Shown: in pieces, positions 1 to 6,026 of the stretch
Layout: every line of letters begins with the position of its first letter
How positions within the stretch are numbered: the first letter of the stretch is position 1
Assembly: GCA_945876515.1 (NCBI GenBank)
Contig: CAMCPF010000194.1
Span: 1 to 6,111 of the forward strand
From: Candidatus Kuenenia stuttgartensis
GTDB lineage: Bacteria > Planctomycetota > Planctomycetia > Pirellulales > UBA1268
Length of the DNA: 6,111 nt
Direction of reading: 5' to 3'
Position numbers and translations under genes: made by a program
The notes under the pieces: generated by a model
The model's input: only the letters and a program-made list of their open reading frames with translations
What the model was told of the DNA's origin: nothing
The model's database searches: none

Positions 1-213
1 GCCGCGGCCGGCTGCACGACGCTCGTCACCGGCGAGCTCAAGCTCCATCAGGCCTGTGAGGCCCGGGCGGCCGACTTGGCCGTGATCGCGGTGGGCCACC
101 ACGCCAGCGAACACTTCGCGCTGGCCGAGCTCGGCCGGCGACTGGCGGCCGACCTGCCCGGCCTCGAGACGCTGGCATCGCGCGAGGATCGCGACCCGAT
201 CGGCTGGCTCTGA
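1..213 (+). CDS. NIF3/DUF34 family dinuclear-metal protein, C-terminal fragment (5' end outside window)
   Basis: The reading frame is open from base 1 and ends at TGA 211-213, giving the last 70 residues of a protein that begins upstream. Two segments identify it. TGELKLHQA at residues 10-18 matches the TGE strand/helix segment of NIF3 proteins. GHHASE at 32-37 matches the GHHATE-type block of E. coli YbgI, in which a His and a Glu four residues later (H33 and E37 here) ligate the metal pair. The rest (ALAELGRRLAADLP) fits the closing helix of the fold, and the end is at the usual place. Family members are toroidal cytosolic hexamers with a dinuclear metal site. They are often annotated as 'GTP cyclohydrolase 1 type 2', but the physiological reaction is unsettled, so I assign none. 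The other metal ligands and the start lie outside the window. The call rests on two motifs plus position at the C-terminus. Confidence 0.82.
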   Translation, partial: AAAGCTTLVTGELKLHQACEARAADLAVIAVGHHASEHFALAELGRRLAADLPGLETLASREDRDPIGWL

Positions 214-225
214 CACGGGCCCACG

Positions 226-255
226 CCGAGCGGCGGATTTTCAGCTCGGGCTTTT
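226..255 (+). terminator. Possible weak intrinsic terminator after the NIF3-family gene
   Basis: Thirteen bases after the stop codon, CCGAGC (226-231) pairs perfectly with GCTCGG (244-249). The loop is 12 nt, and GCTTTT (250-255) follows. The stem is short and the T-run is only four bases, so termination would be modest at best. The T-run also provides the first two bases of the candidate -35 box of the next gene, placing termination of one gene next to initiation of the next. Confidence 0.35.
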
Positions 256-282
256 GAATCGCGACACATCGCGGCCTACACT
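254..282 (+). promoter_or_regulatory. Candidate sigma70-type promoter for the GT2 glycosyltransferase
   Basis: TTGAAT (254-259) and TACACT (277-282) are separated by exactly 17 nt. They match the TTGACA/TATAAT consensus at four of six positions each, including the most conserved bases. Transcription would start around 289, leaving a leader of about 22 nt before the ATG at 311. This helps decide the gene start: an upstream in-frame TTG at 254 would lie inside the -35 box and so outside the transcript. Confidence 0.5.
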
Positions 283-310
283 TTCATGCTTCCCTCCGAG
301 CCGCCCCCGC

Positions 311-1048
311 ATGCCTCGCTTCCTCACCGCCCTGCCGGTCTACAACGAGGCCGCCCACGTCGATGCGGTGCTCGACGAGGTTTTGAAGGTCACACCCGAC
401 GTGCTCGTCGTGGACGACGGCTCCACCGACGGCACCGGTGACCTGCTCGCCGCGCGGGCCGAGCGGCCCGATGACATCCGGCTGGTGCGTCATCCCGTCA
501 ACCGCGGCTATGGAGCCGCCCTGGCGACGGCCTTCTCGGCGACGCTCGCCGGCGACTGGGACGGCCTGGTCACGATCGACTGCGACGGCCAGCACCAGCC
601 GCGGCTGATTCCCGCCTTCATCGCCACCGCCACCGCCCCCGGCGGGCCGGCGATCGTCAGCGGCAGCCGCTACCTCCGGCAGTTCGCCGGCGACAGCCGG
701 CCGCCCGAGGCCCGCCGGCGGATCAACGCCGAGATCACCGCCGAGCTCAACCGCCGCCTCGGGCTCGGGCTCACCGACGCCTTCTGCGGCTTCAAGGCCT
801 ACTCCCGGCGGGCGCTGGAGAAGCTGCAGGTCACTGAGACGGGCTACGCGATGCCGCTCGAGCTCTGGGTGCGGGCGGCCGCGGCCGGACTCACCGTGGA
901 CGAGCTCGCTGTGCCGCTGGTCTATCTCGACGAAGCGCGGAGCTTTGGCGGCTCCCTCGACGACGCCGAGACCCGGCTGGCCTACTATCGACGGATCATC
1001 GACCGGGCCGAGGCGGCCGTGGCCGCCGGGCGGCCGGGCCAAGGCTAA
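311..1048 (+). CDS. GT2 family glycosyltransferase, dolichyl/polyprenyl-phosphate mannose synthase-like, soluble
   Basis: This 245-aa GT-A glycosyltransferase would transfer a sugar from a nucleotide-sugar donor, in the closest families to a polyprenyl phosphate at the inner face of the membrane. The N-terminus reads TALPVYNEAAHV (residues 6-17), the usual opening of GT2 enzymes. VDDGSTDGT (34-42) is the nucleotide-binding aspartate motif. TIDCDGQHQP (88-97) carries the metal-binding DxD (D90, D92). GSRY (118-121) and DAFCGFKAYSRRAL (156-169) are typical of the DPM1/DPG synthase subgroup. No hydrophobic span follows the catalytic domain, and the length suits a single-domain enzyme like eukaryotic Dpm1. 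The ATG at 311 is chosen because homology starts right after it and the promoter candidate lies just upstream. There is no clear Shine-Dalgarno. TAA at 1046-1048 ends it. Donor and acceptor cannot be read from the sequence: mannose, glucose or another sugar is possible. Confidence 0.9.
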   Translation: MPRFLTALPVYNEAAHVDAVLDEVLKVTPDVLVVDDGSTDGTGDLLAARAERPDDIRLVRHPVNRGYGAALATAFSATLAGDWDGLVTIDCDGQHQPRLIPAFIATATAPGGPAIVSGSRYLRQFAGDSRPPEARRRINAEITAELNRRLGLGLTDAFCGFKAYSRRALEKLQVTETGYAMPLELWVRAAAAGLTVDELAVPLVYLDEARSFGGSLDDAETRLAYYRRIIDRAEAAVAAGRPGQG

Positions 1049-1059
1049 AACCCGCGCTG

Positions 1060-1075
1060 CGCCGGCCGACCGGCG
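1060..1075 (+). other. GC hairpin downstream of the glycosyltransferase gene
   Basis: CGCCGG (1060-1065) and CCGGCG (1070-1075) form a perfect 6-bp stem with a four-base loop, 11 nt after the stop codon. A flanking G-T wobble may extend it. Only two Ts follow, so it is not a standard intrinsic terminator. It could stabilise the 3' end of the mRNA or act with Rho, but GC palindromes are frequent in DNA of this composition. Confidence 0.25.
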
Positions 1076-1105
1076 TTGGCCCGGGCTCGGGCCGTGTGCT
1101 ACGGT
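1076..1105 (+). promoter_or_regulatory. Candidate extended -10 promoter for the BshC-like gene
   Basis: A TGC triplet (1097-1099) directly precedes TACGGT (1100-1105), giving an extended -10 (TGn-TAnnnT). A partial -35, TTGGCC (1076-1081), lies 18 nt upstream. Transcription would begin near 1112, with a leader of about 47 nt to the ATG at 1159. A GTG at 1096 that is in frame with the gene overlaps this box, so it is unlikely to be the start. This is motif-based only. Confidence 0.4.
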
Positions 1106-1127
1106 CGGCGGTTTGCCGCAAACGCCG
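1106..1127 (+). repeat. Imperfect inverted repeat at the start of the BshC-like gene's leader
   Basis: CGGC (1106-1109) plus GTTTG (1111-1115) pair with CAAAC (1119-1123) plus GCCG (1124-1127). The result is nine base pairs interrupted by one bulged G (1110), with a CCG loop. The repeat spans the predicted transcription start just after the -10 box. It could be an operator half-site pair or a 5' hairpin in the message. The AT-containing arms make it less likely to be a pure GC-composition artefact than the neighbouring hairpin, but no regulator is visible nearby. Confidence 0.35.
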
Positions 1128-1158
1128 GCGCCGCCCGACCCCTAGGCTCATCTCGCCG

Positions 1159-2814
1159 ATGCCCGCCCGCCGCCGCATCCACGAGCCCCCCGAACCCTCC
1201 GGGGCCAGGCTGGTCGAGCCGCCGATCGTGCCGGGGCCGGGCACCGGTTCGATCGAGGCGCTCGTCGACAACAACCGCCTGCTGCGGTCGGCCCTCGACC
1301 TGCGAATCGGCGACATGCGGCTGCACGAACTCGTGGCCGCCACCCGCCGCGAGGTGCTGATGGTGGCGGCCGAATACACGGGCCACTACCGCGACGTCAC
1401 TCGGCCCGCCGACATGGCCGACTGGATCAGCCGGCCGCTGATCGCCGGCGGCCACCAGCCGGAGCTCTTTCATCCGGGTGTGTGGCTCAAGAACGCGGTG
1501 CTCGACGCCTACGCGCGGCAGGTGGGGGGCACGGCCATCAACCTCGTCATCGACAGCGACCGCTGCGGCCGCGCAGCGATCGACGTGCCGGTGGGCACGC
1601 CCGCCGACGCCCGGCTGGAACCGGTGCCCTTCGACGCCCAGGCGCCCGAGATGGCCTGGGAGGAGCGGCCGATCCTGGATCAGGCGTGTCTCGAGTCGTT
1701 CGGGGAGCGGGCCTCGGCGCTGCTCGCGCCGCTGGTGCCCGACGCGATCCTGCGACGGTTCTGGCCGCTGGTCGTGGATCGGGCCCGCGAGAGCCACCGC
1801 CTCGGCCTGGCCATCGCGCAGGCACGGCACATCGTCGAGGAGCGGTTCGGCCTCGAAACTCTCGAGCTGCCGGTGGGAGAACTCGTCAAGCTGCCGACGG
1901 TGATGGTGTTCACCGGCTGGCTCTTGGCCCACTGCCACGCGCTCCACGAGGCCTACAACGCGGCGCTCGCCTCGCATCGCCGGGCTCGGAGAGTCCGTGG
2001 CCGGGGCCGGCCGATGCCCGATCTGGCCGTGCGGCACGACGCGGCGGGGGAGTGGATCGAGGTGCCCTGGTGGCTGTGGTCGAAAGAGGATCCACGGCGG
2101 CGGCGGGTGTATGCAAGTACCGCGCCGGGGGCGCTGGCCCTCTCCGACATGGAGACCGTGCGGGTGGAGCTGCCGATCGCCCCCGACACCTCCCCCTCCA
2201 AATGGATCGACGCACTGTCCCGGATGGAGGAGCACGGGATCCGGCTGCGGCCCCGGGCGCTGGTCACCACGCTGATCGCGCGGCTGCTCTTCGCCGACGT
2301 GTTCGTGCATGGCATCGGCGGCGCGGCCTACGACACGCTCACCGACGACATCGTGCGGCGGCTGGTCGGCTCCGATCCGCCTCGGCACGCGCTGGTCTCG
2401 GGCACGCTGCGGCTGCCGCTGGAGGGCGTGTTCCCCGGCTTCGACACGGCCGACCCAAGGGCCGATCTGGCGGCGGTGAACCGCACCCTCCGCGACATCG
2501 CCTACCATCCCGAGAAGCACCTGCCAGACGTCGGCGACCTGCCCGGCGAAGCCCAGCGCCTGGTGGCGGCGAAGCGGCACTGGATCGAGACGGTGCCCAC
2601 CCCTGCCCTGGCCCGCCGCCGTTGCCAGGAGATCCGCGCGGCCAATGGCCAGTTGGCCGCCTCCTTGATAGCCGAGGTCCGTTCCCTCGCGGCTCGGGCT
2701 CCGGTCTTGGCGGCGTCCGTCAAGGCCCAAGGCGTCCTGGGAGCAAGAACGCATCCTTGGTGTTTTTTCTCGGAAAAGACGCTGCGTTCCTTCCTCCTAC
2801 TGGAAAACGGCTGA
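1159..2814 (+). CDS. Conserved protein of unknown function with BshC-like layout (551 aa)
   Basis: I know no assigned function for this family. The length, 551 aa, is close to the roughly 540 aa of the bacillithiol ligase BshC. Key blocks fall in BshC order. GGHQPELFHPGVWLKN (97-112) recalls BshC's GQQPGLFTGPLYTIYK. INLVIDSDRCGRAAI (127-141) follows it, as BshC's VFWIAGEDHD does. LRPRALVTTLIARLL (363-377) and FVHGIGGAAYDTLTD (382-396) recall BshC's LLRPVVQDxLLP and GGPGEIAY. Roughly 150 C-terminal residues come after these, as in BshC, and include helical, charged stretches (434-525). The HQP motif also resembles WbqC proteins. BshC adds cysteine to glucosaminyl-malate. Whether this protein does related ligase chemistry is inference from hand alignment, and the catalytic residues have diverged. 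There is no signal peptide or membrane span, so it is probably cytosolic. The ATG at 1159 is preferred over the in-frame GTG at 1096, which overlaps a promoter candidate. No clear Shine-Dalgarno precedes it. It probably has its own promoter. Confidence 0.85.
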   Translation: MPARRRIHEPPEPSGARLVEPPIVPGPGTGSIEALVDNNRLLRSALDLRIGDMRLHELVAATRREVLMVAAEYTGHYRDVTRPADMADWISRPLIAGGHQPELFHPGVWLKNAVLDAYARQVGGTAINLVIDSDRCGRAAIDVPVGTPADARLEPVPFDAQAPEMAWEERPILDQACLESFGERASALLAPLVPDAILRRFWPLVVDRARESHRLGLAIAQARHIVEERFGLETLELPVGELVKLPTVMVFTGWLLAHCHALHEAYNAALASHRRARRVRGRGRPMPDLAVRHDAAGEWIEVPWWLWSKEDPRRRRVYASTAPGALALSDMETVRVELPIAPDTSPSKWIDALSRMEEHGIRLRPRALVTTLIARLLFADVFVHGIGGAAYDTLTDDIVRRLVGSDPPRHALVSGTLRLPLEGVFPGFDTADPRADLAAVNRTLRDIAYHPEKHLPDVGDLPGEAQRLVAAKRHWIETVPTPALARRRCQEIRAANGQLAASLIAEVRSLAARAPVLAASVKAQGVLGARTHPWCFFSEKTLRSFLLLENG

Positions 2815-2829
2815 CCGACCGCCTATCTT
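2801..2829 (+). promoter_or_regulatory. Possible promoter for the GNAT-family gene
   Basis: TGGAAA (2801-2806) and TATCTT (2824-2829) are 17 nt apart, each matching four of six consensus bases. The -35 element lies in the last codons of the preceding gene. Transcription would start near 2836, about 39 nt before the ATG at 2875. The area is AT-richer than its surroundings, which supports it mildly. Co-transcription from the upstream gene across the 60-nt gap is the alternative. Confidence 0.33.
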
Positions 2830-2863
2830 GGTGGCCAACGGATTGCATTTGCCACTCCAGGGA

Positions 2864-2870
2864 AAGGAGG
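2864..2870 (+). promoter_or_regulatory. Strong Shine-Dalgarno site for the GNAT-family gene
   Basis: AAGGAGG lies four bases before the ATG at 2875. It is a near-perfect anti-16S match, in contrast with the two upstream genes, which lack a clear site. No other ATG is within reach, so it supports the start at 2875 and therefore translation of the long basic tail. Confidence 0.72.
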
Positions 2871-2874
2871 CATC

Positions 2875-4614
2875 ATGCATCGGGTGGACCGTTCCCCGAG
2901 CCGGTGTCACAAGCGTTCTCTCTCCTGCCGACCGCCGCAACGGTCGGCCTCGCGGCCTGCGGCCCGATCGGAGTCCCGCGGCCCGCACACCGCCAAAAAA
3001 TCGACCAAGCAAGCCTCGAAGCCGCGGCTCAAGGTTCGGTCCGCCGCAGGCAGCACCGCTGTCGCGGAACCGGGCTCCAAACGCCGGCCTGCGAACCGGT
3101 CGGCGGCGGCCTCGCAGGATGGCGTCGCCGCCGTGAGGCTGGCCCGCTCGACCGCCTCAGCCGACACCAGAGCGGCGAAAAAACGGTCTGAATCGGCCGC
3201 TGGAGCCGCTGGGCACGTCGTCGAGACGGTGGAGATTCGCCCCTCCAGCCGGGTGATCCGCCGCCGCTCGCAGGTTCGGCGGGCGCCGATCCACCACCTC
3301 CCCCATCACCCGGTCGAGCCGTTCACGCCACCGGCCTGGATGCTCGAGGAATGTCAGATCTCCCCGGCCCGGGCGGGCGAACAGAGCGAGATCCTGCAAC
3401 TGCTCGCCGGGCTGCCGGCCCCGCCGACCCGGGCGGAGTTCCACGCCGCCGTCGATCATCCGGAACACGACTCGGCCAACCGGCTCGTGGCCCGGCTCGG
3501 CGGCCGGATCGTGGGCCATTCCGAGATCGTGCCCCGGAGCCTCGTTGTGGGATCGGCCACTCTGCCGGGAGCGGTCGTGGATCGCGTCGCCGTGCTGCCC
3601 GAGTGCCGCGGCGCGGGCCATGGTCAGCGGCTCGTCAAGGCGGCCGAGGATCGGATGCGGCAGACTGGCGCGGTGCTCGCCCTGTCCCGCACCAGGATCG
3701 CCGCCTCCTTCCACGAGCTCGGCTGGAGTGTGCTCGGCCGCGATTGCGCTACGCCGGGCCGACCCACCGAGATCATGGCCCGCCTGCTCGAAGGCCCGCG
3801 CCGCGCGGGCGACGCGGTGACCATGCGGCAGTGGCGGCATGTCGAGTTGCCGGCGATCCTGCGGATCTATGGCCAAAACGCCCGTCGCTTCGTCGGACCT
3901 TTGGACCGCGACGAGAACTATGGCCGCTGGCTCGTGAGCCGCAGCGCGTTCGATTCGATCCTGGTGGCCCTCGTCGGTCAGGACCGCTACGAGCTCCACG
4001 AGTCGAGCGCCCGAATCGTGGGCTACTGCATCCAGTCGGGCAACCGCGTGCTCGAGGTCATGGCCGATCCCGCGTTCGCCGGGCTCGAGCGGGAGATCCT
4101 GGCCCGAGTCTGCGCCGAGGCGATCGAGAACGACCGGCAGGAAATCATCTACGAATCGAGCGCCGCCGACCCGCTGCATGCCGCGGTGGCCGGGGGCGAC
4201 GGCCGGGTCGCCCAGGGCGACCGGATGATCGTGGCCAAGGTGTTCAAGCCGCAGGTGCTCTTCGAGGCCGTTGCGCCGGCGGTGGCCGAGCGGGTGGCCG
4301 CGGCGGGCATCCGCGAGACGGTCGAGTTGGGCCTCGACGCCCCCTCCTTCCGCGGCTCGGTGATCGTGGCCGAGGGCAAGGGCGAGGCGAAGGGGTCACA
4401 GCAGGCGACGGTGCATCCGGGCCGGATCGGCCGCAGTTATTTGAAGCTCAGCGACGACGAGCTTGCGCGGCTCTTGCTCGGCCAGTGCGACCCGGTGGAA
4501 GCGGTGGCGGCGGGGCGGATGGAGCCATCGACCCAGATGGCTCTCAAGCTCGCCGCGCAGCTCTTCCCCCGGCAGCCGCTCTGGTGCCCGATGTGGGACG
4601 ACCTGCCGGCCTGA
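2875..4614 (+). CDS. Eis-like tandem GNAT acetyltransferase with SCP2-like C-terminus and histone-H1-like basic tail (579 aa)
   Basis: Residues 1 to about 150 are low-complexity and rich in R, K, S, A and P, with segments such as AKKSTKQASKPRLKVR (40-55) and AAKKRSESAAGAAG (100-113). They are probably disordered and positively charged. The first GNAT domain spans about 155-303. Its acetyl-CoA site is VDRVAVLPECRGAGHGQRL (235-253), with the R-x-x-G-x-G loop at 245-250. ELGWSVLGR (281-289) fits the end of the fold. A second, degenerate GNAT-like half spans about 315-435 (IYGQNARRFVGPLDRDENYGRWL, starting at 331). The last 120 residues (KLSDDELARLLLG at 524-536, closing PLWCPMWDDLPA) resemble the SCP2-like end of Eis-type proteins. 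Such enzymes move an acetyl group from acetyl-CoA to an amine. The substrate here is unknown, and the basic tail could bind nucleic acid or another polyanion (inference). The start is fixed by AAGGAGG at 2864-2870. By hand count, GC at third codon positions is about 75% in residues 1-69 and about 90% in a 60-codon sample of the GNAT domain, so the tail may be recent or relaxed. Confidence 0.85.
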   Translation: MHRVDRSPSRCHKRSLSCRPPQRSASRPAARSESRGPHTAKKSTKQASKPRLKVRSAAGSTAVAEPGSKRRPANRSAAASQDGVAAVRLARSTASADTRAAKKRSESAAGAAGHVVETVEIRPSSRVIRRRSQVRRAPIHHLPHHPVEPFTPPAWMLEECQISPARAGEQSEILQLLAGLPAPPTRAEFHAAVDHPEHDSANRLVARLGGRIVGHSEIVPRSLVVGSATLPGAVVDRVAVLPECRGAGHGQRLVKAAEDRMRQTGAVLALSRTRIAASFHELGWSVLGRDCATPGRPTEIMARLLEGPRRAGDAVTMRQWRHVELPAILRIYGQNARRFVGPLDRDENYGRWLVSRSAFDSILVALVGQDRYELHESSARIVGYCIQSGNRVLEVMADPAFAGLEREILARVCAEAIENDRQEIIYESSAADPLHAAVAGGDGRVAQGDRMIVAKVFKPQVLFEAVAPAVAERVAAAGIRETVELGLDAPSFRGSVIVAEGKGEAKGSQQATVHPGRIGRSYLKLSDDELARLLLGQCDPVEAVAAGRMEPSTQMALKLAAQLFPRQPLWCPMWDDLPA

Positions 4615-4629
4615 CACCGGTCCGGCCGC

Positions 4630-6000
4630 TCACTCCGACTCGGCAAGTTGCTTCACGTGCGCGAGCACGCGGCGATGGATCTTGTGGATCGCGAGGTCGC
4701 TCCACAGGGTCCAGTAGGCCTGCGGGTGCATGGCGAAGGTGTACCAGGTGCGGCCCTCGAGCCGTGTCCGGCCGCCGCCCACATCCACGAGCCGAAACTC
4801 CCCGCGGCGGCTCTTGAGCGACTGCTCGGAGAGGTGCGGCGGGTGCACGTGCCGCCAGAACGAGAGTTCGGTCATCGGATCGGGCTGGCCCACGACGTCG
4901 AACGCCAGCCGGCGCGGCTCGTCCCAGACGGTGATCGGCTCCACGAAGTCGCCAGTGGTGAACTCGCAGTGACGGATCGCGCCCACGCCCTGCCCCTCGA
5001 TCCGGGCCCGCACCGGGCAGGCGATGCCGCAGCGGAAGAACCACTCGGTCGGCTCCGGCAGGTCGGGGAACGACACGACGTGGGGCCAGACGGCTTCGGG
5101 CGGAGCAGCGACCTCGACGCTCGTGAACACGCAGTATTCGGGTTCAGGGCCGCCGGCCAGCCGCTCGGCTCCGGCGACCAGCGGCAGCGCGAGCACGAGC
5201 GGCAGCAACGGCACCGGCCGCGGGCCGGCCGCCCGGGCCACCGCTCGACCCAGGATCGCCCCCAGGACGCCGAGCGGGGCCGCGATCGGCGCCGCCATTG
5301 CGATGCAGATCAGCCCCTCGAGCGCGAAGGCGAGCAGCACGAGCGCCGCGGCCAGCATCACGACCGTCGCGAGGCCGACGGTCGAGGCGAGTGACCGGGC
5401 CGACGGCTGGTTGAAGAGGAAGCCGGCCACGGTGCCCATCACCAGCGGTGTCGCCAAGAACAGCGCGGCACCGTATGACTCCAACAGGTAAACGCAGAGC
5501 ACGAGCATCACGATGCCGACGGCGAGCGCCGCCCCGACGGCCTTGAGGGCGGTCAGACGGCCAGACGCCTCGGGGGGCAACTCATGGCCGGGCAGGGGCC
5601 GCCAGTTCCCGGGCTGATCGTGGCGGTCGAGGCACAGGCCGAGCATCACGGCAAGCCCGGCCAGCGGCACGAGCACCGCCAGGCCCAGCCAGGGCGGCAG
5701 CCCGGCCCCGGTGGCCCGGCGCACGCTCATCGAGAGCGCGATCCAGATGAAGGGAAGGTTCCAGGCGAAGAGCGCCCAGCCCAGCCATTCAGGTCCCCCC
5801 ACAAGTGCCGCCTGCCGCGCGGCGAGCGAGGGATTGAGGAAGTCGAGCGGCGTGAGCCAATTGCCGGTGAGTGCCCGGATCACGCCCGCCTCGACGGCGT
5901 ACTTGAAGACCGCGAGGCCGAGGCCGGTGGCGATGTACTGCGTCCGGGTCACGGGAGCCCGCACCCCGAACCACAGTGAACACAGACTGCGGAGATTCAT
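4630..6000 (-). CDS. DUF805-like multi-pass membrane protein with C-terminal SRPBCC domain (456 aa)
   Basis: The N-terminal LWFGVRAPVTRTQYIATGLG (9-28) matches the F-x-GR-x-x-R-x-x-Y entry motif of DUF805-type inner-membrane proteins. NLPFIWIALSMSVRRATGAG (81-100) matches their conserved W...RR-x-x-x-x-G segment. By eye there are about eight hydrophobic spans, near 22-42, 72-92, 103-124, 151-173, 177-196, 205-226, 228-252 and 264-278. A soluble domain at about 288-452 follows. It begins VFTSVEVAAPPEAVWPHVVSF, the typical first strand and helix of SRPBCC/polyketide-cyclase folds, and contains VWDEPRRLAFDV (358-369) and RTRLEGRTWY (411-420). SRPBCC domains form a cavity for lipids or other hydrophobic ligands, so a role in sensing or handling a membrane-associated ligand is plausible but unproven. 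ATG at 5998-6000 is supported by AAAGGTGG upstream. The stop (4630-4632) is 15 nt from the end of the convergent GNAT gene, with no clear terminator between. I cannot assign a reaction. Confidence 0.87.
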   Translation of the reverse strand: MNLRSLCSLWFGVRAPVTRTQYIATGLGLAVFKYAVEAGVIRALTGNWLTPLDFLNPSLAARQAALVGGPEWLGWALFAWNLPFIWIALSMSVRRATGAGLPPWLGLAVLVPLAGLAVMLGLCLDRHDQPGNWRPLPGHELPPEASGRLTALKAVGAALAVGIVMLVLCVYLLESYGAALFLATPLVMGTVAGFLFNQPSARSLASTVGLATVVMLAAALVLLAFALEGLICIAMAAPIAAPLGVLGAILGRAVARAAGPRPVPLLPLVLALPLVAGAERLAGGPEPEYCVFTSVEVAAPPEAVWPHVVSFPDLPEPTEWFFRCGIACPVRARIEGQGVGAIRHCEFTTGDFVEPITVWDEPRRLAFDVVGQPDPMTELSFWRHVHPPHLSEQSLKSRRGEFRLVDVGGGRTRLEGRTWYTFAMHPQAYWTLWSDLAIHKIHRRVLAHVKQLAESE

Positions 6001-6006
6001 GGAAAT

Positions 6007-6014
6007 CCACCTTT
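6007..6014 (-). promoter_or_regulatory. Shine-Dalgarno for the DUF805-SRPBCC gene
   Basis: On the - strand AAAGGTGG lies six bases before the ATG at 5998-6000, a good match and spacing for ribosome binding. It supports this start over any internal in-frame codon. Confidence 0.65.
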
Positions 6015-6020
6015 CGCGGC

Positions 6021-6026
6021 ATCATA
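6021..6026 (-). promoter_or_regulatory. Possible -10 box (TATGAT) for the DUF805-SRPBCC gene
   Basis: The - strand reads TATGAT here, one mismatch from TATAAT and an AT-rich island in GC-rich surroundings. No recognisable -35 exists 16-18 nt upstream (the 17-nt position reads GAGCCT), and there is no TGn extension. Initiation about seven bases on would leave only a 14-nt leader that just includes the Shine-Dalgarno. It is plausible but weak. Confidence 0.25.

Noticed and set aside
284..1042. 252-aa antisense frame over the glycosyltransferase
   Set aside because: It mirrors the GT2 gene, has biased G/R/V composition and no motif. The GT2 motifs establish the + strand as coding.
1099..2754. 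Long (551-aa) open frame antisense to the BshC-like gene
   Set aside because: High-GC genes commonly leave the antisense frame open. The translation is rich in G, R, P, H and Q with no domain pattern, whereas the + strand frame has clear conserved-looking motifs.
2831..2855. GTGGC/GCCAC stem in the leader of the GNAT gene as a riboswitch or attenuator
   Set aside because: Five base pairs around a 15-nt loop is not more than expected by chance, and no known riboswitch core is visible.
1482..3191. 569-aa + strand frame overlapping the BshC-like and GNAT genes
   Set aside because: It runs through both genes and the gap in a different frame, with R/G/A/P-rich sequence typical of a shifted reading of GC-rich codons. 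Starting it would need initiation inside a well-supported gene.
3157..4179. 340-aa antisense frame over the GNAT gene
   Set aside because: It has no recognisable domain. The + strand contains the acetyl-CoA loop and the Eis-like C-terminus in one continuous frame.
4605..4626. GCCGG/CCGGC hairpin between the convergent genes as a bidirectional terminator
   Set aside because: It is only a five-base GC stem with a 12-nt loop and no T-run on either strand. Its arm also lies within the GNAT coding end.
5789..6025. 78-aa - strand frame starting just upstream of the membrane-protein gene
   Set aside because: It overlaps the DUF805-SRPBCC gene almost entirely in another frame, and its translation turns into R/G/H-rich shadow sequence. 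The good SD and motifs belong to the 6000 start.
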